Shown: positions 17,486-27,350 of the stretch, one piece after another | Position numbering within the stretch: the stretch's first letter is position 1 | Layout: each line of letters opens with the position of its first letter | Assembly: GCF_965227365.1 (NCBI RefSeq) | Contig: NZ_OZ245754.1 | Location: 4,774,001-4,838,000 of the forward strand | Reading direction: 5' to 3' | Source of the DNA: Hwanghaeella sp965227365 | GTDB lineage: Bacteria; Pseudomonadota; Alphaproteobacteria; UBA8366; Aestuariispiraceae | Length of the DNA stretch: 64,000 bases | The notes under the pieces: generated by a model | Seen by the model: the letters and a program-made list of their open reading frames with translations, nothing else | The model's database searches: none | Told to the model about the DNA's origin: nothing | Made by a program: the position numbers and the translations under genes

Positions 17486-18475
17486 CTATTTCAGCAGGAC
17501 GTTGATGATTTCCTTCAATTGGGTGCGCGACCGCAGAAGATAGAAGCCTTGCGCCGACAAATGGCTCGGCAGGATCAAGCCGTCCGGGCTTCCGTTAATG
17601 ACGATAAGCGGGTCCATCGTTGCCGCGGCGTTGAGCGATGCCAGCATCTGGGCCCAAAGCGAGGCAACTTCCTTTTCCGCGATGATGTTCTGGAAGTCCG
17701 CCTGCAGGGAGGTCAACAGCATGTAGTAGCCGTAGAGCCGCCCCTTGTTGTGATAGAAGACGTCGTCCGCATAGATCGAGAAGGCGGAATATTCTTCCAG
17801 CGCATCGCCGATCGCGGCGGAAGCCGAGCCGAGGTCCGCCGAGAATCGATCCAGCGTTGCCAGAAGATTGTCTGCGCGGCGCTCGAATACCGCATTTCCT
17901 TCCGAAAGGCGCAGGTTATAGGCCCGCAAGGCCTTGGCGGCATTGCGGTACTGTTCCGCCGAACTGCGCTGCGGCAGCAGCGATTCCGAAACATTGTAGT
18001 ACCAGACATCCGGCGCGTATTTCAGGAAACCGGTTGCCGCTTCCAGGTCGGAATCGGCGGCGCTGGATCCACGCACGCGGCCGATCTGGTCGGTCAATTC
18101 AATGGTGAATCGCGAAAGCGCGTCACGGATGCCGGTTTGGAAGTTCGGCATGTTGTCCAGGGCGGCGGACGGCATGAAGAACGGGGCCATCGGCGTCCAG
18201 GGGTGATCGCGCGTCTCCCGCTCGATCAGGCGGACCGTCATGGCAACCGCTTCCGATCCTCCCTGCGGCGCGTCGGCGATCATGGTGGTGTCGTCGTCGA
18301 TCCGGTGCACCATCAGCATGCCGATCGGGTAATACAGCAATGCCAGGACGACGATCGCCGCCAGGGTTCCCAGGGTCAAACGCGCCGTACGGCCTTCCGG
18401 CCGGGGCAGCGCGCGCAGGCGTTCGCCAAGAGCTAATCTATCCATCATGACCTGACTTACGTGAGGGTTCGACAC
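17486..18475 (-). CDS. DUF2333 family membrane-anchored protein
   Basis: 329 residues with one transmembrane segment (~34-55, LGTLAAIVVLALLYYPIGML) and a large, mostly helical periplasmic domain. Recognised by overall layout: MLMVHRIDDDT after the membrane span, RDHPWTPMAPFFMPSAALDNMPNFQTG, WYYNVSES and DVFYHNKGRLYGYYMLL. The biochemical role of the family is unknown. An inverted repeat at 18476-18524 immediately precedes the first in-frame ATG; a start at Met10 or Met11 is also possible. It follows trpS on the same strand. Confidence 0.82.
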   Translation of the reverse strand: MSNPHVSQVMMDRLALGERLRALPRPEGRTARLTLGTLAAIVVLALLYYPIGMLMVHRIDDDTTMIADAPQGGSEAVAMTVRLIERETRDHPWTPMAPFFMPSAALDNMPNFQTGIRDALSRFTIELTDQIGRVRGSSAADSDLEAATGFLKYAPDVWYYNVSESLLPQRSSAEQYRNAAKALRAYNLRLSEGNAVFERRADNLLATLDRFSADLGSASAAIGDALEEYSAFSIYADDVFYHNKGRLYGYYMLLTSLQADFQNIIAEKEVASLWAQMLASLNAAATMDPLIVINGSPDGLILPSHLSAQGFYLLRSRTQLKEIINVLLK

Positions 18476-18524
18476 GTCACTTGCAATACCAACGCTGATT
18501 TACGCCGGTATTGCACAGTGTGAC
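18476..18524. repeat. Imperfect long inverted repeat between trpS and the DUF2333 gene
   Basis: Perfect 9-bp arms TGCAATACC (18482-18490) and GGTATTGCA (18507-18515), extended by outer arms GTCAC (18476-18480) and GTGAC (18520-18524) with small bulges. There is no T-run on either strand. Confidence 0.6.
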
Positions 18525-18539
18525 ATGCGATGGGCCACC

Positions 18540-19559
18540 CTACTGGATGAAGCCGATGATTTCCCGCACTTCCCGCAGGATCGGGTTGGTGATGGCGCGC
18601 GCCCGTTCGGCCCCTTCACACAGGATCCGATCGATCTCGGCGACATCCTGCAGCAGCCGCTGCATCTCCTCCCCGATCGGGCCCAGCACCGAAACCGCGA
18701 CATCCGACAGGATCGGCTTGAATTCGGAAAACTGCTTGCCGCCCACTTCCTCCAAGGCCGCATCGACCTCCATGCCGCGAAGCGCGGCATAAATGTTAAC
18801 CAGATTCTGAGCCTCCGGACGGCCTTCCAGGCCCGCCTTCTCGCTGGGCAGGGCATCTGGATCGGTCTTCGCCTTGCGGATCTTCTGCGCGATCGCGTCC
18901 GGTCCGTCGGTCATGTTGATGCGGCTCATATCCGACGGGTCGGATTTCGACATTTTCTTGGTGCCGTCGCGCAGGGACATGACCCGGGTGGCCGCACCCA
19001 GGATCAAGGGTTCGGTCAGCGGGAAGAAATCCGGCTTTTCCCAATCGTTGTTGAACTTGGCGGCAATGTCGCGGGCCAGTTCCAGATGTTGTTTCTGGTC
19101 CTCGCCGACGGGGACGTGGGTCGCCTTGTAGGCCAGGATATCGGCCGCCATCAGGTTCGGGTATACAAACAGGCCCGTGGAAGCGTTCTCCCGGTTCTTG
19201 CCGGCTTTCTCCTTGAACTGGGTCATCCGGCTCAACCAACCCATGCGCGCGACGCAGTTGAAGACCCAAGCCAGTTCGGCGTGATCCTGGTTCTGCGACT
19301 GGTTGAACAGGATGTGTTTTTTCGGATCGATGCCGCAGGCGAGCAGGCCGGCTGCAACCTCTCGCGTATTCCGGCTCAATTCCTTCGGGTCCTGGAAGAT
19401 CGTGATCGCGTGCATATCGACCAGGCAGTAAATGCATTCGAAATCATCCTGGAGGGCGGCCCAGTTCCGGATCGCGCCCAGATAATTGCCGAGGGTCAGG
19501 TTCCCCGTCGGCTGAATACCGGAAAAGATCCGATTTTCCACATTGGTCGCGGTGGTCAT
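18540..19559 (-). CDS. trpS: Tryptophanyl-tRNA synthetase
   Basis: 339-residue class Ic synthetase from the ATG at 19559 (MTTATNVENRIFSGIQ). The HIGH-like motif is in PTGNLTLGNYLGA, the KMSKS loop is KKMSKSDPSDMSRINM, and the tryptophan pocket region is YCLVDMHAITIFQDP. The length is normal for bacterial TrpRS. The frame extends about 57 codons upstream without family similarity. It is downstream of murJ but separated from it by a terminator (19648-19670) and ~250 nt, so it likely has its own promoter. Confidence 0.96.
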   Translation of the reverse strand: MTTATNVENRIFSGIQPTGNLTLGNYLGAIRNWAALQDDFECIYCLVDMHAITIFQDPKELSRNTREVAAGLLACGIDPKKHILFNQSQNQDHAELAWVFNCVARMGWLSRMTQFKEKAGKNRENASTGLFVYPNLMAADILAYKATHVPVGEDQKQHLELARDIAAKFNNDWEKPDFFPLTEPLILGAATRVMSLRDGTKKMSKSDPSDMSRINMTDGPDAIAQKIRKAKTDPDALPSEKAGLEGRPEAQNLVNIYAALRGMEVDAALEEVGGKQFSEFKPILSDVAVSVLGPIGEEMQRLLQDVAEIDRILCEGAERARAITNPILREVREIIGFIQ

Positions 19560-19647
19560 GGTCAAAACGCTCCATTTGGTCGCGGTGCGCCGGCGAACCG
19601 GGCTGTCCGAAACACGATTCCTTAATTGTTGATCGAAGGCCGGGATA

Positions 19648-19670
19648 TGAAAACGGCCCGAACGGGCCGT
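19648..19670 (-). terminator. Rho-independent terminator downstream of murJ
   Basis: Minus strand ACGGCCC (19670-19664), loop GTTC, GGGCCGT (19659-19653), then TTTTC. It lies about 140 nt after the murJ stop. Confidence 0.6.
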
Positions 19671-19706
19671 CTCTGGCTCTCCCGCGGGGTTATGCGGCGC
19701 GCGGCC

Positions 19707-19744
19707 AAGACGGTCAAGCAAGACGGTCAAGCAAGACGGTCAAG
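19707..19744. repeat. 13-bp short tandem repeat, ~2.9 copies
   Basis: Unit AAGACGGTCAAGC at 19707-19719 and 19720-19732, then 12 of 13 bases at 19733-19744. All copies are identical. It lies between the murJ stop and its terminator. Confidence 0.85.
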
Positions 19745-19810
19745 ATGGACGGGCGGTCGGGAGGGACCGACGGCCGGAACAACCCGCGCCGGGTCCGGAC
19801 GCAGCCGGCC

Positions 19811-21361
19811 CTAGCGGCGACGGCGCAACTGCCGGGCGACCTCACGCAGATCGGTACCGCCGGTAAGCTGGGCCAATCCGAAGAACAGCACGACGCCGGT
19901 CAGGATCAATCCACCCAGGGCGGCGAATTTCCGCCCGAAGCCGGCCAGGAACCAGTCCCTGAAATGGTCCGCCCCGGCCCACAGGGCTAAGGCCATGACG
20001 ATGGCGGCGAAAAGGATGCGCGGGACCGACCTGGCCAATCGCTTGTCCGGCTGAAAGTGTCCGTCCCGGTGCAGCAGGAAGGCGAGGAAGCCGGCATTGG
20101 CCCAGGCGGAGATCGCGGTTGCCAGGGCAATACCGGTATGGGCCAGGATCTGCATCAAAATGACCGCCAGGATCAGATTCAGGATGACCGCACCGGTTGC
20201 GATCTTCACCGGTGTCTTCGTGTCTTCGCGGGCAAAGAAACCGGGGGTCAGGGCCTTGATCAGCACATAGGCCGGCAGACCGATGGCGAAGGCGCGCAAG
20301 GCATCCGCCGTGGCCAAGGCCGATTCCGCACTGAAGGCCCCGCGTTCGAAAAGCGTCGAAACAATGGGCCAGGGAATGGCGATAAGGGCCGTCGCCGCAG
20401 GCAGTGTCAGCAGCAGGGTCACCTCGATGGCGCGGTTCATACTGTACATCGCCGCGGAATGCTGTCCGGCGCGCAACTGCCGCGACAGCAGCGGCAGCAG
20501 GGCGACGCCCACAGCGACGCCCACCACGCCCAGCGGCAACTGATTCACACGGTCGGCGTAGTAGAGAAAGGAGACGGATCCCTGGCGCAATAGGGTCGCC
20601 AGAAGGTCACCCACCATGACGTTGATCTGAACGACGCCCGCGCCGAGTATCCCAGGCGCCATCAGCAGCAACAGCCGTTTCACGCCCGGGGTCAGGCGGG
20701 GCAGGGGCAGGGGAACCATGATATCCGCCTTGTGACAGGCATGGGCCAGCATGGCGAATTGCAGGGCCCCGGCGATCGCGACGGCGACCGCCAGCGCATG
20801 GCCCGGCAGGGTCAGGACGTGGATATGGATCAGGATCAGTGTGGTGATGAAGACGAGGTTGAGGATGACCGGCGCGGCGGCGGCGGCCGCGAATTTGCCG
20901 ACCGAGTTCAGCATGCCCGACATCATCGCCGACAGCACCATGAACAGCAGATAGGGAAAGGTTATCCTGGCCAATTCAACAGTCAGGTCGAATTTCTCCG
21001 GCTCGTCGAGAAATCCTGCGGCCTGGATGGTCATTATCCAGGGCATGGCCGCCATCGCGATGACGGTAAGGACCAGGGTCCAGGCGGTAAGCACGGCGGC
21101 GACATCGGCCGCGAAAGCGTCCGCGGCCTGCTTTCCTTCACCTTCCAGGCGCCGTGCGTAGAGCGGCACGAAGGCGGCGTTCATGGCCCCTTCGCCCAGC
21201 AGACGCCGGAAAAGGTTTGGGAATTTGAAGGCGATGAAGAAGGCGTCCGCGATCATCCCGGCGCCCAGGATCTGGGCGATCAGGACATCCCGGACGAAAC
21301 CCAGGACACGGCTGGTCATGGTCCAGCCGCCGACGGTCGCGATGGAACGGACGAGTTGCAT
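19811..21361 (-). CDS. murJ: Lipid II flippase MurJ
   Basis: 516-residue polytopic inner-membrane protein (~14 hydrophobic segments) of the MOP superfamily that exports lipid II for peptidoglycan synthesis. The N-terminus has the signature SIATVGGWTMTSRVLGFVRD and GAGMIADAFFIAFKFPNLFRR; later RRLLGEGAMNAAFVP and the central ERGAFSAESALATADALRAF are typical. The arginines of the central cavity (R18, R24 region) are present. It follows glnD in the conserved mutS-glnD-murJ-trpS order. A strongly basic C-terminal end (RQLRRRR) is probably cytoplasmic. Confidence 0.95.
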   Translation of the reverse strand: MQLVRSIATVGGWTMTSRVLGFVRDVLIAQILGAGMIADAFFIAFKFPNLFRRLLGEGAMNAAFVPLYARRLEGEGKQAADAFAADVAAVLTAWTLVLTVIAMAAMPWIMTIQAAGFLDEPEKFDLTVELARITFPYLLFMVLSAMMSGMLNSVGKFAAAAAAPVILNLVFITTLILIHIHVLTLPGHALAVAVAIAGALQFAMLAHACHKADIMVPLPLPRLTPGVKRLLLLMAPGILGAGVVQINVMVGDLLATLLRQGSVSFLYYADRVNQLPLGVVGVAVGVALLPLLSRQLRAGQHSAAMYSMNRAIEVTLLLTLPAATALIAIPWPIVSTLFERGAFSAESALATADALRAFAIGLPAYVLIKALTPGFFAREDTKTPVKIATGAVILNLILAVILMQILAHTGIALATAISAWANAGFLAFLLHRDGHFQPDKRLARSVPRILFAAIVMALALWAGADHFRDWFLAGFGRKFAALGGLILTGVVLFFGLAQLTGGTDLREVARQLRRRR

Positions 21362-21477
21362 AACCGGTCTCTTTACGGGATTCCCGAATTCTAAAGAAGA
21401 TCAAAGGGCACAAAGAAGGCGAAAGTATGGGCGAGGCCTGGGCGCTCGCGCTTCGACTGGATTTGCCCGGACCGGCC

Positions 21478-24375
21478 CTATTCCGCGGCGGCACTCGGGG
21501 CGGATTTTACGACGGATTTTGAGCTGGTTTTGGACGCGGTTTTTGATGCCGGTTTGCCCGCGGCTTTGGTTGGGGATTGCGCGGTAGTTTTGGTGCCGGA
21601 TTTCGGTGCTTCCATGTCACCGACCATTCCGCCGGGACCGGCGATTTCCAAAACGTCCAACAAACCCTGGCGGATCTCCTTCAATTTTGTCTCATGCGTG
21701 ATCTTCATGCCGAAGACGTCCTTGACGTAGAAGACGTCAACGACCTGTTCGCCATAGGTGGAGATCTTCGCGGAGGTAATCTGTATCCCCATGCGGAACA
21801 GTGCCGTCGTCAGTCGGTAGACCAGCGCGGGGCGGTCGCGGCCGTTGACCTCGATCACCGTATGGGTGTTGGACGCCTTGTTGTCGATCAGCACGCGTGG
21901 GGCGACATAGAAGATTTCCATGCGGCTGGGGATATGGGAGGCCTTGCGGTCCAACTCCTCAAGCGGACGGACCCGGCCGGAGAGAACCTGTTCGACCATC
22001 ACCGACAGCCGTGCAAGCTTGGACGACGATTTGAACGCGCCGCCGCCGGCTGCATCCTGCACGGTGAAGACATCGAGAGCCGTACCGTCCTTGAATGTGG
22101 CAATGCGGGCGTCGACGATGCTGGCGCCGCAAACGGCCAAGGCCCCGGACAGACGGGCGAAAAGGCCGGGATGGTCCTCGGTGAAGATGGTGATTTCGGT
22201 TGCGTCCCGGGACGACAGCACCTGGATGTCCAGGGCCAGGGTCTGCTGCCGCAATTCCGCCTCCCGGATCACGTCGGAATGGCGCAGCAACAGTTCCGCG
22301 TCGAAGGCCAGCAGGTACCCGTCAGGCAGTCGGTCGATATGCCGCTCGCGCTCATGCTCCGGCCAGTGGTCGAGCAGTTGCACCAGCCTATCACGGGCCG
22401 CCGTAACACGTTTGGCGCGGCCCAGGCCGTCCAGGCCTTCGGTCATGAAATCGAATGCGCGGTAATACATGTCACGCAACAGGCTGGATTTCCAGTTGTT
22501 CCAGACGTTCGGCCCGACAGCCCGGATGTCGACGACGGTCAGACACAGCAACAGTCGCAGGCGTTCTGGCGATTGCACCAGATCGACGAAATCGATCACC
22601 GTTTTCGGGTCGTCGATGTCGCGTTTGAAAGCGGTGTTCGACATGGCGAGGTGATGAAGCACCAGCCAAGCGACCGTTTCCGTTTGCTCATCAGACAATC
22701 CAAGGCGTGGGCAAAGGCTCCTTGCAACCTCAGCGCCGAGTTCCGAGTGGTCGCCGCCGCGACCCTTGGCAATGTCGTGCAGAAAGACCGCCACGTAGAG
22801 AACTTCACGCGACAGGATGGTCGGCATCAGTTTCGTCGCGAGGGGATGATCCTCGGCCAATTCGCCGTTCTCAATACGGTTGAGAATGCCGATGGCGCGA
22901 ATGGTGTGCTCGTCGGTCGTGTAGACATGATACATGTCGTATTGCATCTGCGCGACGACGCGCCCGAAATCGGGAATGAACTTACCGAACAGTCCGCACT
23001 CGTTCATGTGCCGAAGGGTGCCCTCCGGATTTATCTTGGAGGTCAGGATATCCATGAAGATGGCGTTCGCCGCCGGGTCTTCACGAAACTTCTTGTTCAC
23101 ATATTTCAGATTTCGGGTAATGGATTTCAGGGCGTCCGGATGGATCGACATCCTGTTTTCGTGCGCGACCTTGAATATGCGGAGCATATCGACCGGTGTT
23201 TTCCGGAAATGCCCCCGGGTCAATTCGTTCAGCCGCCCGCTTTCATTCGCGAACCCGGCAACCTCGCTGGCGCTGAGCAGTTTGGACAGGCTGAAAAGCG
23301 GTTTCTTCTGATGCTGCGCTTCGAAGGCGGCGCAGAAGATACGGGTCAGATCGCCGACATCCTTGGCGATCAGGAAATAGTGTTTCATGAAACGTTCGAC
23401 GCCACTGGTCCCGGCATGGTCGGTGTATCCCATGCGGCGCGCCAGTTCCGGTTGGACGTCGAAGGTCAGCCTCTCTTCCGGCCGGTCGGTCAGGTAATGA
23501 AGATGGCAACGCAGTGTCCACAGATACTGCTGCGCCTTGGCGAAGCGGGTCGCTTCCGCCTTGGTCAGGATCTTCTGGTTCACCAGTTCCGAAATGTCGC
23601 CGACATGGTAGAGATACTTCGCCGCCCAATAGAGCGTGTGAAGATCGCGTAGTCCGCCCTTGCCGTCCTTTATGTTCGGCTCCAGCACATAGCGGCTGTC
23701 GCCCATGCGCTCGTGCCGTGCGTCGCGCTCGGCCAGTTTCGCTTCCAGGAAGGCAAAGCCTGTTCCGGCCTGGACATCCTTCTTGAAGGCTTTCTGAAAC
23801 GCGGCAAAAAGGTTCTTTTCACCCCAGACATAACGCGCCTCGAGCATCGCCGTCTTGATGGTGACATCCGCCTTCGCCTGGCGCATGCACTCATCCACCG
23901 ACCGGGTCGCATGGCCGACCTTCAGTCCCACATCCCATAATGTGTAAAGGACTTCCTCGACCACCTGTTCGACGCGGGGGGATATCTTATACTCGTGCAC
24001 GAACAGAAGATCGATATCCGAATAGGGAGCCAGCTCGCCACGGCCATATCCGCCGACGGCAAGAATGCAAAGCTTTTCCGCGTTCGTAGGATTGGCTGTC
24101 GGATACATATGCGTCGACGCCGTGTCATGGATGACGCGGATCAACTGGTCGATCAGATAGGCATAGGACAGGACCGCCTTCGCCCCGTCGTGGCTCTCGA
24201 AGAAACGGCGCTGGACCTCGGCCTGGCCTTTGGCGAGCGCATCCTTGTACAAGGCGAGCAATTTCGGCTTGCGGGCGGATTCCTTCAGCCCCTCGGCGAA
24301 CAAAGTCTCCACCGCCTGCGCCAGGGCGCGACGGTCGATCAATTGCCGGCGTTTTTCAATTCCCGTGATATCCAT
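21478..24375 (-). CDS. glnD: [Protein-PII] uridylyltransferase / uridylyl-removing enzyme GlnD
   Basis: 965-residue bifunctional nitrogen sensor. Order: nucleotidyltransferase domain with GGYGRGELAPYSDIDLLF, GlnD PII-UTase domain, HD domain (AVFLHDIAKGRGGDHSELG) for deuridylylation, and two ACT domains (EITIFTEDHPGLFARLSGAL; VIEVNGRDRPALVYRLTTAL) that sense glutamine. The catalytic DxD and HD residues are intact. The last ~45 residues form an added Lys/Ser/Thr/Ala-rich tail of repeated KTxSK-like blocks beyond the second ACT domain. It is followed at 116 nt by murJ and preceded by mutS. Confidence 0.96.
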   Translation of the reverse strand: MDITGIEKRRQLIDRRALAQAVETLFAEGLKESARKPKLLALYKDALAKGQAEVQRRFFESHDGAKAVLSYAYLIDQLIRVIHDTASTHMYPTANPTNAEKLCILAVGGYGRGELAPYSDIDLLFVHEYKISPRVEQVVEEVLYTLWDVGLKVGHATRSVDECMRQAKADVTIKTAMLEARYVWGEKNLFAAFQKAFKKDVQAGTGFAFLEAKLAERDARHERMGDSRYVLEPNIKDGKGGLRDLHTLYWAAKYLYHVGDISELVNQKILTKAEATRFAKAQQYLWTLRCHLHYLTDRPEERLTFDVQPELARRMGYTDHAGTSGVERFMKHYFLIAKDVGDLTRIFCAAFEAQHQKKPLFSLSKLLSASEVAGFANESGRLNELTRGHFRKTPVDMLRIFKVAHENRMSIHPDALKSITRNLKYVNKKFREDPAANAIFMDILTSKINPEGTLRHMNECGLFGKFIPDFGRVVAQMQYDMYHVYTTDEHTIRAIGILNRIENGELAEDHPLATKLMPTILSREVLYVAVFLHDIAKGRGGDHSELGAEVARSLCPRLGLSDEQTETVAWLVLHHLAMSNTAFKRDIDDPKTVIDFVDLVQSPERLRLLLCLTVVDIRAVGPNVWNNWKSSLLRDMYYRAFDFMTEGLDGLGRAKRVTAARDRLVQLLDHWPEHERERHIDRLPDGYLLAFDAELLLRHSDVIREAELRQQTLALDIQVLSSRDATEITIFTEDHPGLFARLSGALAVCGASIVDARIATFKDGTALDVFTVQDAAGGGAFKSSSKLARLSVMVEQVLSGRVRPLEELDRKASHIPSRMEIFYVAPRVLIDNKASNTHTVIEVNGRDRPALVYRLTTALFRMGIQITSAKISTYGEQVVDVFYVKDVFGMKITHETKLKEIRQGLLDVLEIAGPGGMVGDMEAPKSGTKTTAQSPTKAAGKPASKTASKTSSKSVVKSAPSAAAE

Positions 24376-24457
24376 GCAGGGAACCTAGTCGACTGAGAGG
24401 ATTTTGGCGAGAGTCGTTCTAAACTGGATAGGTTAAGGGATTACGAAGAGCGACCAG

Positions 24458-27172
24458 TCAATCGGCATCCTTCAGCATTCGGCTCAAGCGGTACAGCGCA
24501 TCAAGGGCTTCGCGCGGCGTCAGGTCGTCCGGGTCTATGCCCTCCAGAACCTCCAGCGCCGGATGCGGGGCGGTGTCGGCCGCCTCGCCGGGCGCGGTTT
24601 TCGGCTGTGCGGCGGCCTGAAACAGCGGCAGGTCGTCGATCAGACGGGTCACGGCGCCCGATTGTTCGCCGCGCTCCAGGGTATGCAACACTTCTTCCGC
24701 CCGGGCGACGACCGGGGCGGGTAGGCCCGCCAACCGCGCGACATGGATACCGTAGGACCGGTCCGCCGCGCCGGCGGCGACCTCATGCAGAAACACCACT
24801 TCGCCCTGCCATTCCTTGACGCGCATGCAATGCGGCGCCAAGGACGGCAGCCGTTCGGCGAGTGCGGTCAATTCATGATAGTGGGTCGCGAACAGGGCAC
24901 GGGACCTGGCCGCATCGTGCAGATGCTCGACGCAGGCCCAGGCGATAGACAACCCATCGAAAGTGGCCGTGCCGCGGCCGATTTCGTCCAGGATCACCAG
25001 GGATCGTTCGGTAGCCTGGTTCAGGATCGTCGCGGTCTCCACCATTTCGACCATGAAGGTGGACCGGCCGCGGGCGAGATCGTCCGACGCGCCGACCCGG
25101 CTGAACAGGCGGTCGACCACGCCGATCTCCGCTTCTTCCGCCGGCACGAAAGCGCCCGATTGAGCGAGAACAGCGATCAGCGCGTTCTGGCGCAGGAAGG
25201 TACTCTTACCCGCCATGTTCGGGCCGGTCAGCAGCCATAGATGCCGATCGCGCGACAGGTCGCAGTCATTGGCGACGAAGGGCTGCTCGCCATCGCGGGC
25301 AAGGGCGGCTTCGACCACCGGGTGTCGACCGCCGACGATGCGGAAGCTGAGATCGTCTGTCACTTTCGGGCGGGCGTAGCGTCGCTCCTCGGCCAGATCC
25401 GCCAGGGCCGCGGCCCAGTCGAGCCCGGCCAGCGCCGCGGCGGCGAGGCCGATTTCCGCCACCCGCGCGGTCACTTCGCCGATCAGGTCGTCGAACAATT
25501 CCTGTTCCAGCGCTTGCGCCTTGTCGCCGGCTTCAGAGATCGACCGCGCCAAATCACCCAATTCGGGGGAGTAATAGCGCATGGCGTTGGACATGGTCTG
25601 GCGGTGGATGAACGCATCGCCCATGCGCGACGCATGGCGGGACGAAATCTCAATGAAGTAACCCAGCACGTTGTTGTGCTTGATCTTCAGATTGTCGATC
25701 CCGGTCTCTTGGCGGTAACGGCCTTCCAGCCCGGCGATGAGTTTGCGACTGTGATCACGCAGGTTTCGGACCTCGTCCAGATGCGGGGCATAGCCCGCCC
25801 GGATGAAACCGCCGTCCCGGGTGATCAGCGGCAAGTCATCGGCCAGCGCGCGGGTCAACCGGTCGACGAGCACGTCGTGCACGCCGAGGTCGCGCTCAGC
25901 CTCAGCCAGCAGGGCGGGCAGAGGCGCATTTTTGCCCAATAGATCCTTGATCGAGGCCGTCAGGCCCAAACCGTCGCGAATGGCGGCCAGGTCCCGCGGG
26001 CCGCCCCGGCCGACGGTGATGCGTGAGAGGGCGCGTTCAAGGTCCGGTGCACCGCGCAGCACGGCCCGCAAATCGTCCCGTAAGGCGGCCTGTTCCAGGA
26101 AGAAACCGACGGCGTCGTAGCGCGCCTCGATCGCCTGCCGGTCAGTCAGGGGGGCGGACAGGCGGTTCGCCAACAGGCGGGCGCCGCCGCCGGTGACGGT
26201 CCGATCAATCGTGTCCAGCAGGCTGCCGGCCCGATCGCCGGACAAGGTACGGGTCAATTCCAGGTTCCGGCGGGTCGCCTGATCGATCTCCATGATCGCG
26301 CCCGCATTCAGCTTCCGTGGCGGGGACAGGTGCGGCACCTTGCCAACCTGGGTCAGCCGAACATAGTCCAGAAGCGCGCCCGCCGCGCTCAATTCCGCGC
26401 GCTCGTAGTCACCGAAAGCGTCCAGGGCGGCGACGCCGTATTGTTCCTTCAGCCGCTTCTCCGCGTTGACAGAGTCGAACAGGCTGTCCGCCTGGATCGC
26501 AAGCTCGTCGCGCCAGTCGGCAAACAGATCGTAAAGGTCCTGCCGTTCGGTCAGGCGCTTGGGCACCAGCAGTTCACCCGGGTTCACGCGGGAGAGGACG
26601 GCGGCGACCGACCCGTCCACGACCGATTGGACACGGAAATCGCCGGTCGAGACGTCGAGCCAGGCCAGCGCCATGCCGCCGCTCGCCCCCCCGCCCACCT
26701 GGGCCAGCGCGGCGAGATAATTGTTGCTGCGTGCATCCAGCAGGGTGTCTTCGGTCAGGGTGCCGGGGGTCACGACGCGGACGACGTCGCGCGCGACGAC
26801 CGATTTGGAGCCGCGCTTTTTCGCCTCAGCCGGGTCCTCGGTCTGTTCGCAGACGGCGACGCGGAACCCCTTGCGGATCAGCCGCGACAGATAGGTCTCG
26901 GCCGCATGCACGGGCACGCCGCACATCGGAATATCCTGGCCGTCATGATGCCCGCGCTTGGTCAGCGTGATGTCCAAGGCCGCCGCTGCCTGGACCGCGT
27001 CCTCGAAGAATAATTCGTAGAAATCGCCCATCCGGTAGAACAGCAGGCAATCCGGATTTGCGCCCTTTATGGAAAGATACTGTTCCATCATCGGCGTAAC
27101 CTTGGCGGGTTTGGCCGATTGCCGGTCTTTTTGTGCGGTCTTGGTCAAGGCTTCGTCTTGGGCTTCAGGCAT
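24458..27172 (-). CDS. mutS: DNA mismatch repair protein MutS
   Basis: 904-residue mismatch recognition ATPase. The N-terminal mismatch-binding domain includes RMGDFYELFFEDA with the Phe-x-Glu motif; connector, lever and clamp domains follow; the ATPase domain has Walker A GPNMAGKST, Walker B region LVILDEIGRGT and FATHYHELTALAERLP. The C-terminal tail ends with a short helix (LTPREALDALYRLSRML) similar to the E. coli tetramerisation/MutL-coupling tail. The first ~28 residues are a low-complexity lead before PMMEQYLSIK. It is divergent from maeB across a 178-nt gap. Confidence 0.97.
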   Translation of the reverse strand: MPEAQDEALTKTAQKDRQSAKPAKVTPMMEQYLSIKGANPDCLLFYRMGDFYELFFEDAVQAAAALDITLTKRGHHDGQDIPMCGVPVHAAETYLSRLIRKGFRVAVCEQTEDPAEAKKRGSKSVVARDVVRVVTPGTLTEDTLLDARSNNYLAALAQVGGGASGGMALAWLDVSTGDFRVQSVVDGSVAAVLSRVNPGELLVPKRLTERQDLYDLFADWRDELAIQADSLFDSVNAEKRLKEQYGVAALDAFGDYERAELSAAGALLDYVRLTQVGKVPHLSPPRKLNAGAIMEIDQATRRNLELTRTLSGDRAGSLLDTIDRTVTGGGARLLANRLSAPLTDRQAIEARYDAVGFFLEQAALRDDLRAVLRGAPDLERALSRITVGRGGPRDLAAIRDGLGLTASIKDLLGKNAPLPALLAEAERDLGVHDVLVDRLTRALADDLPLITRDGGFIRAGYAPHLDEVRNLRDHSRKLIAGLEGRYRQETGIDNLKIKHNNVLGYFIEISSRHASRMGDAFIHRQTMSNAMRYYSPELGDLARSISEAGDKAQALEQELFDDLIGEVTARVAEIGLAAAALAGLDWAAALADLAEERRYARPKVTDDLSFRIVGGRHPVVEAALARDGEQPFVANDCDLSRDRHLWLLTGPNMAGKSTFLRQNALIAVLAQSGAFVPAEEAEIGVVDRLFSRVGASDDLARGRSTFMVEMVETATILNQATERSLVILDEIGRGTATFDGLSIAWACVEHLHDAARSRALFATHYHELTALAERLPSLAPHCMRVKEWQGEVVFLHEVAAGAADRSYGIHVARLAGLPAPVVARAEEVLHTLERGEQSGAVTRLIDDLPLFQAAAQPKTAPGEAADTAPHPALEVLEGIDPDDLTPREALDALYRLSRMLKDAD

Positions 27173-27350
27173 GGTCTTTGGAGACTACACATTCAGTGAC
27201 GGTGTACAATTGGTCGCTGCCAGGGTCGTCCGGCCGGCACCGTTCATGGGGCTCTACCCATCCAACGCTGTTCTTGCAACCGGGCGCGACCCTCGGCTTT
27301 ATTGAAGTAACTGAACAAACTTAGAAAGTCCGACGGAGGGGTTCCCCAAA

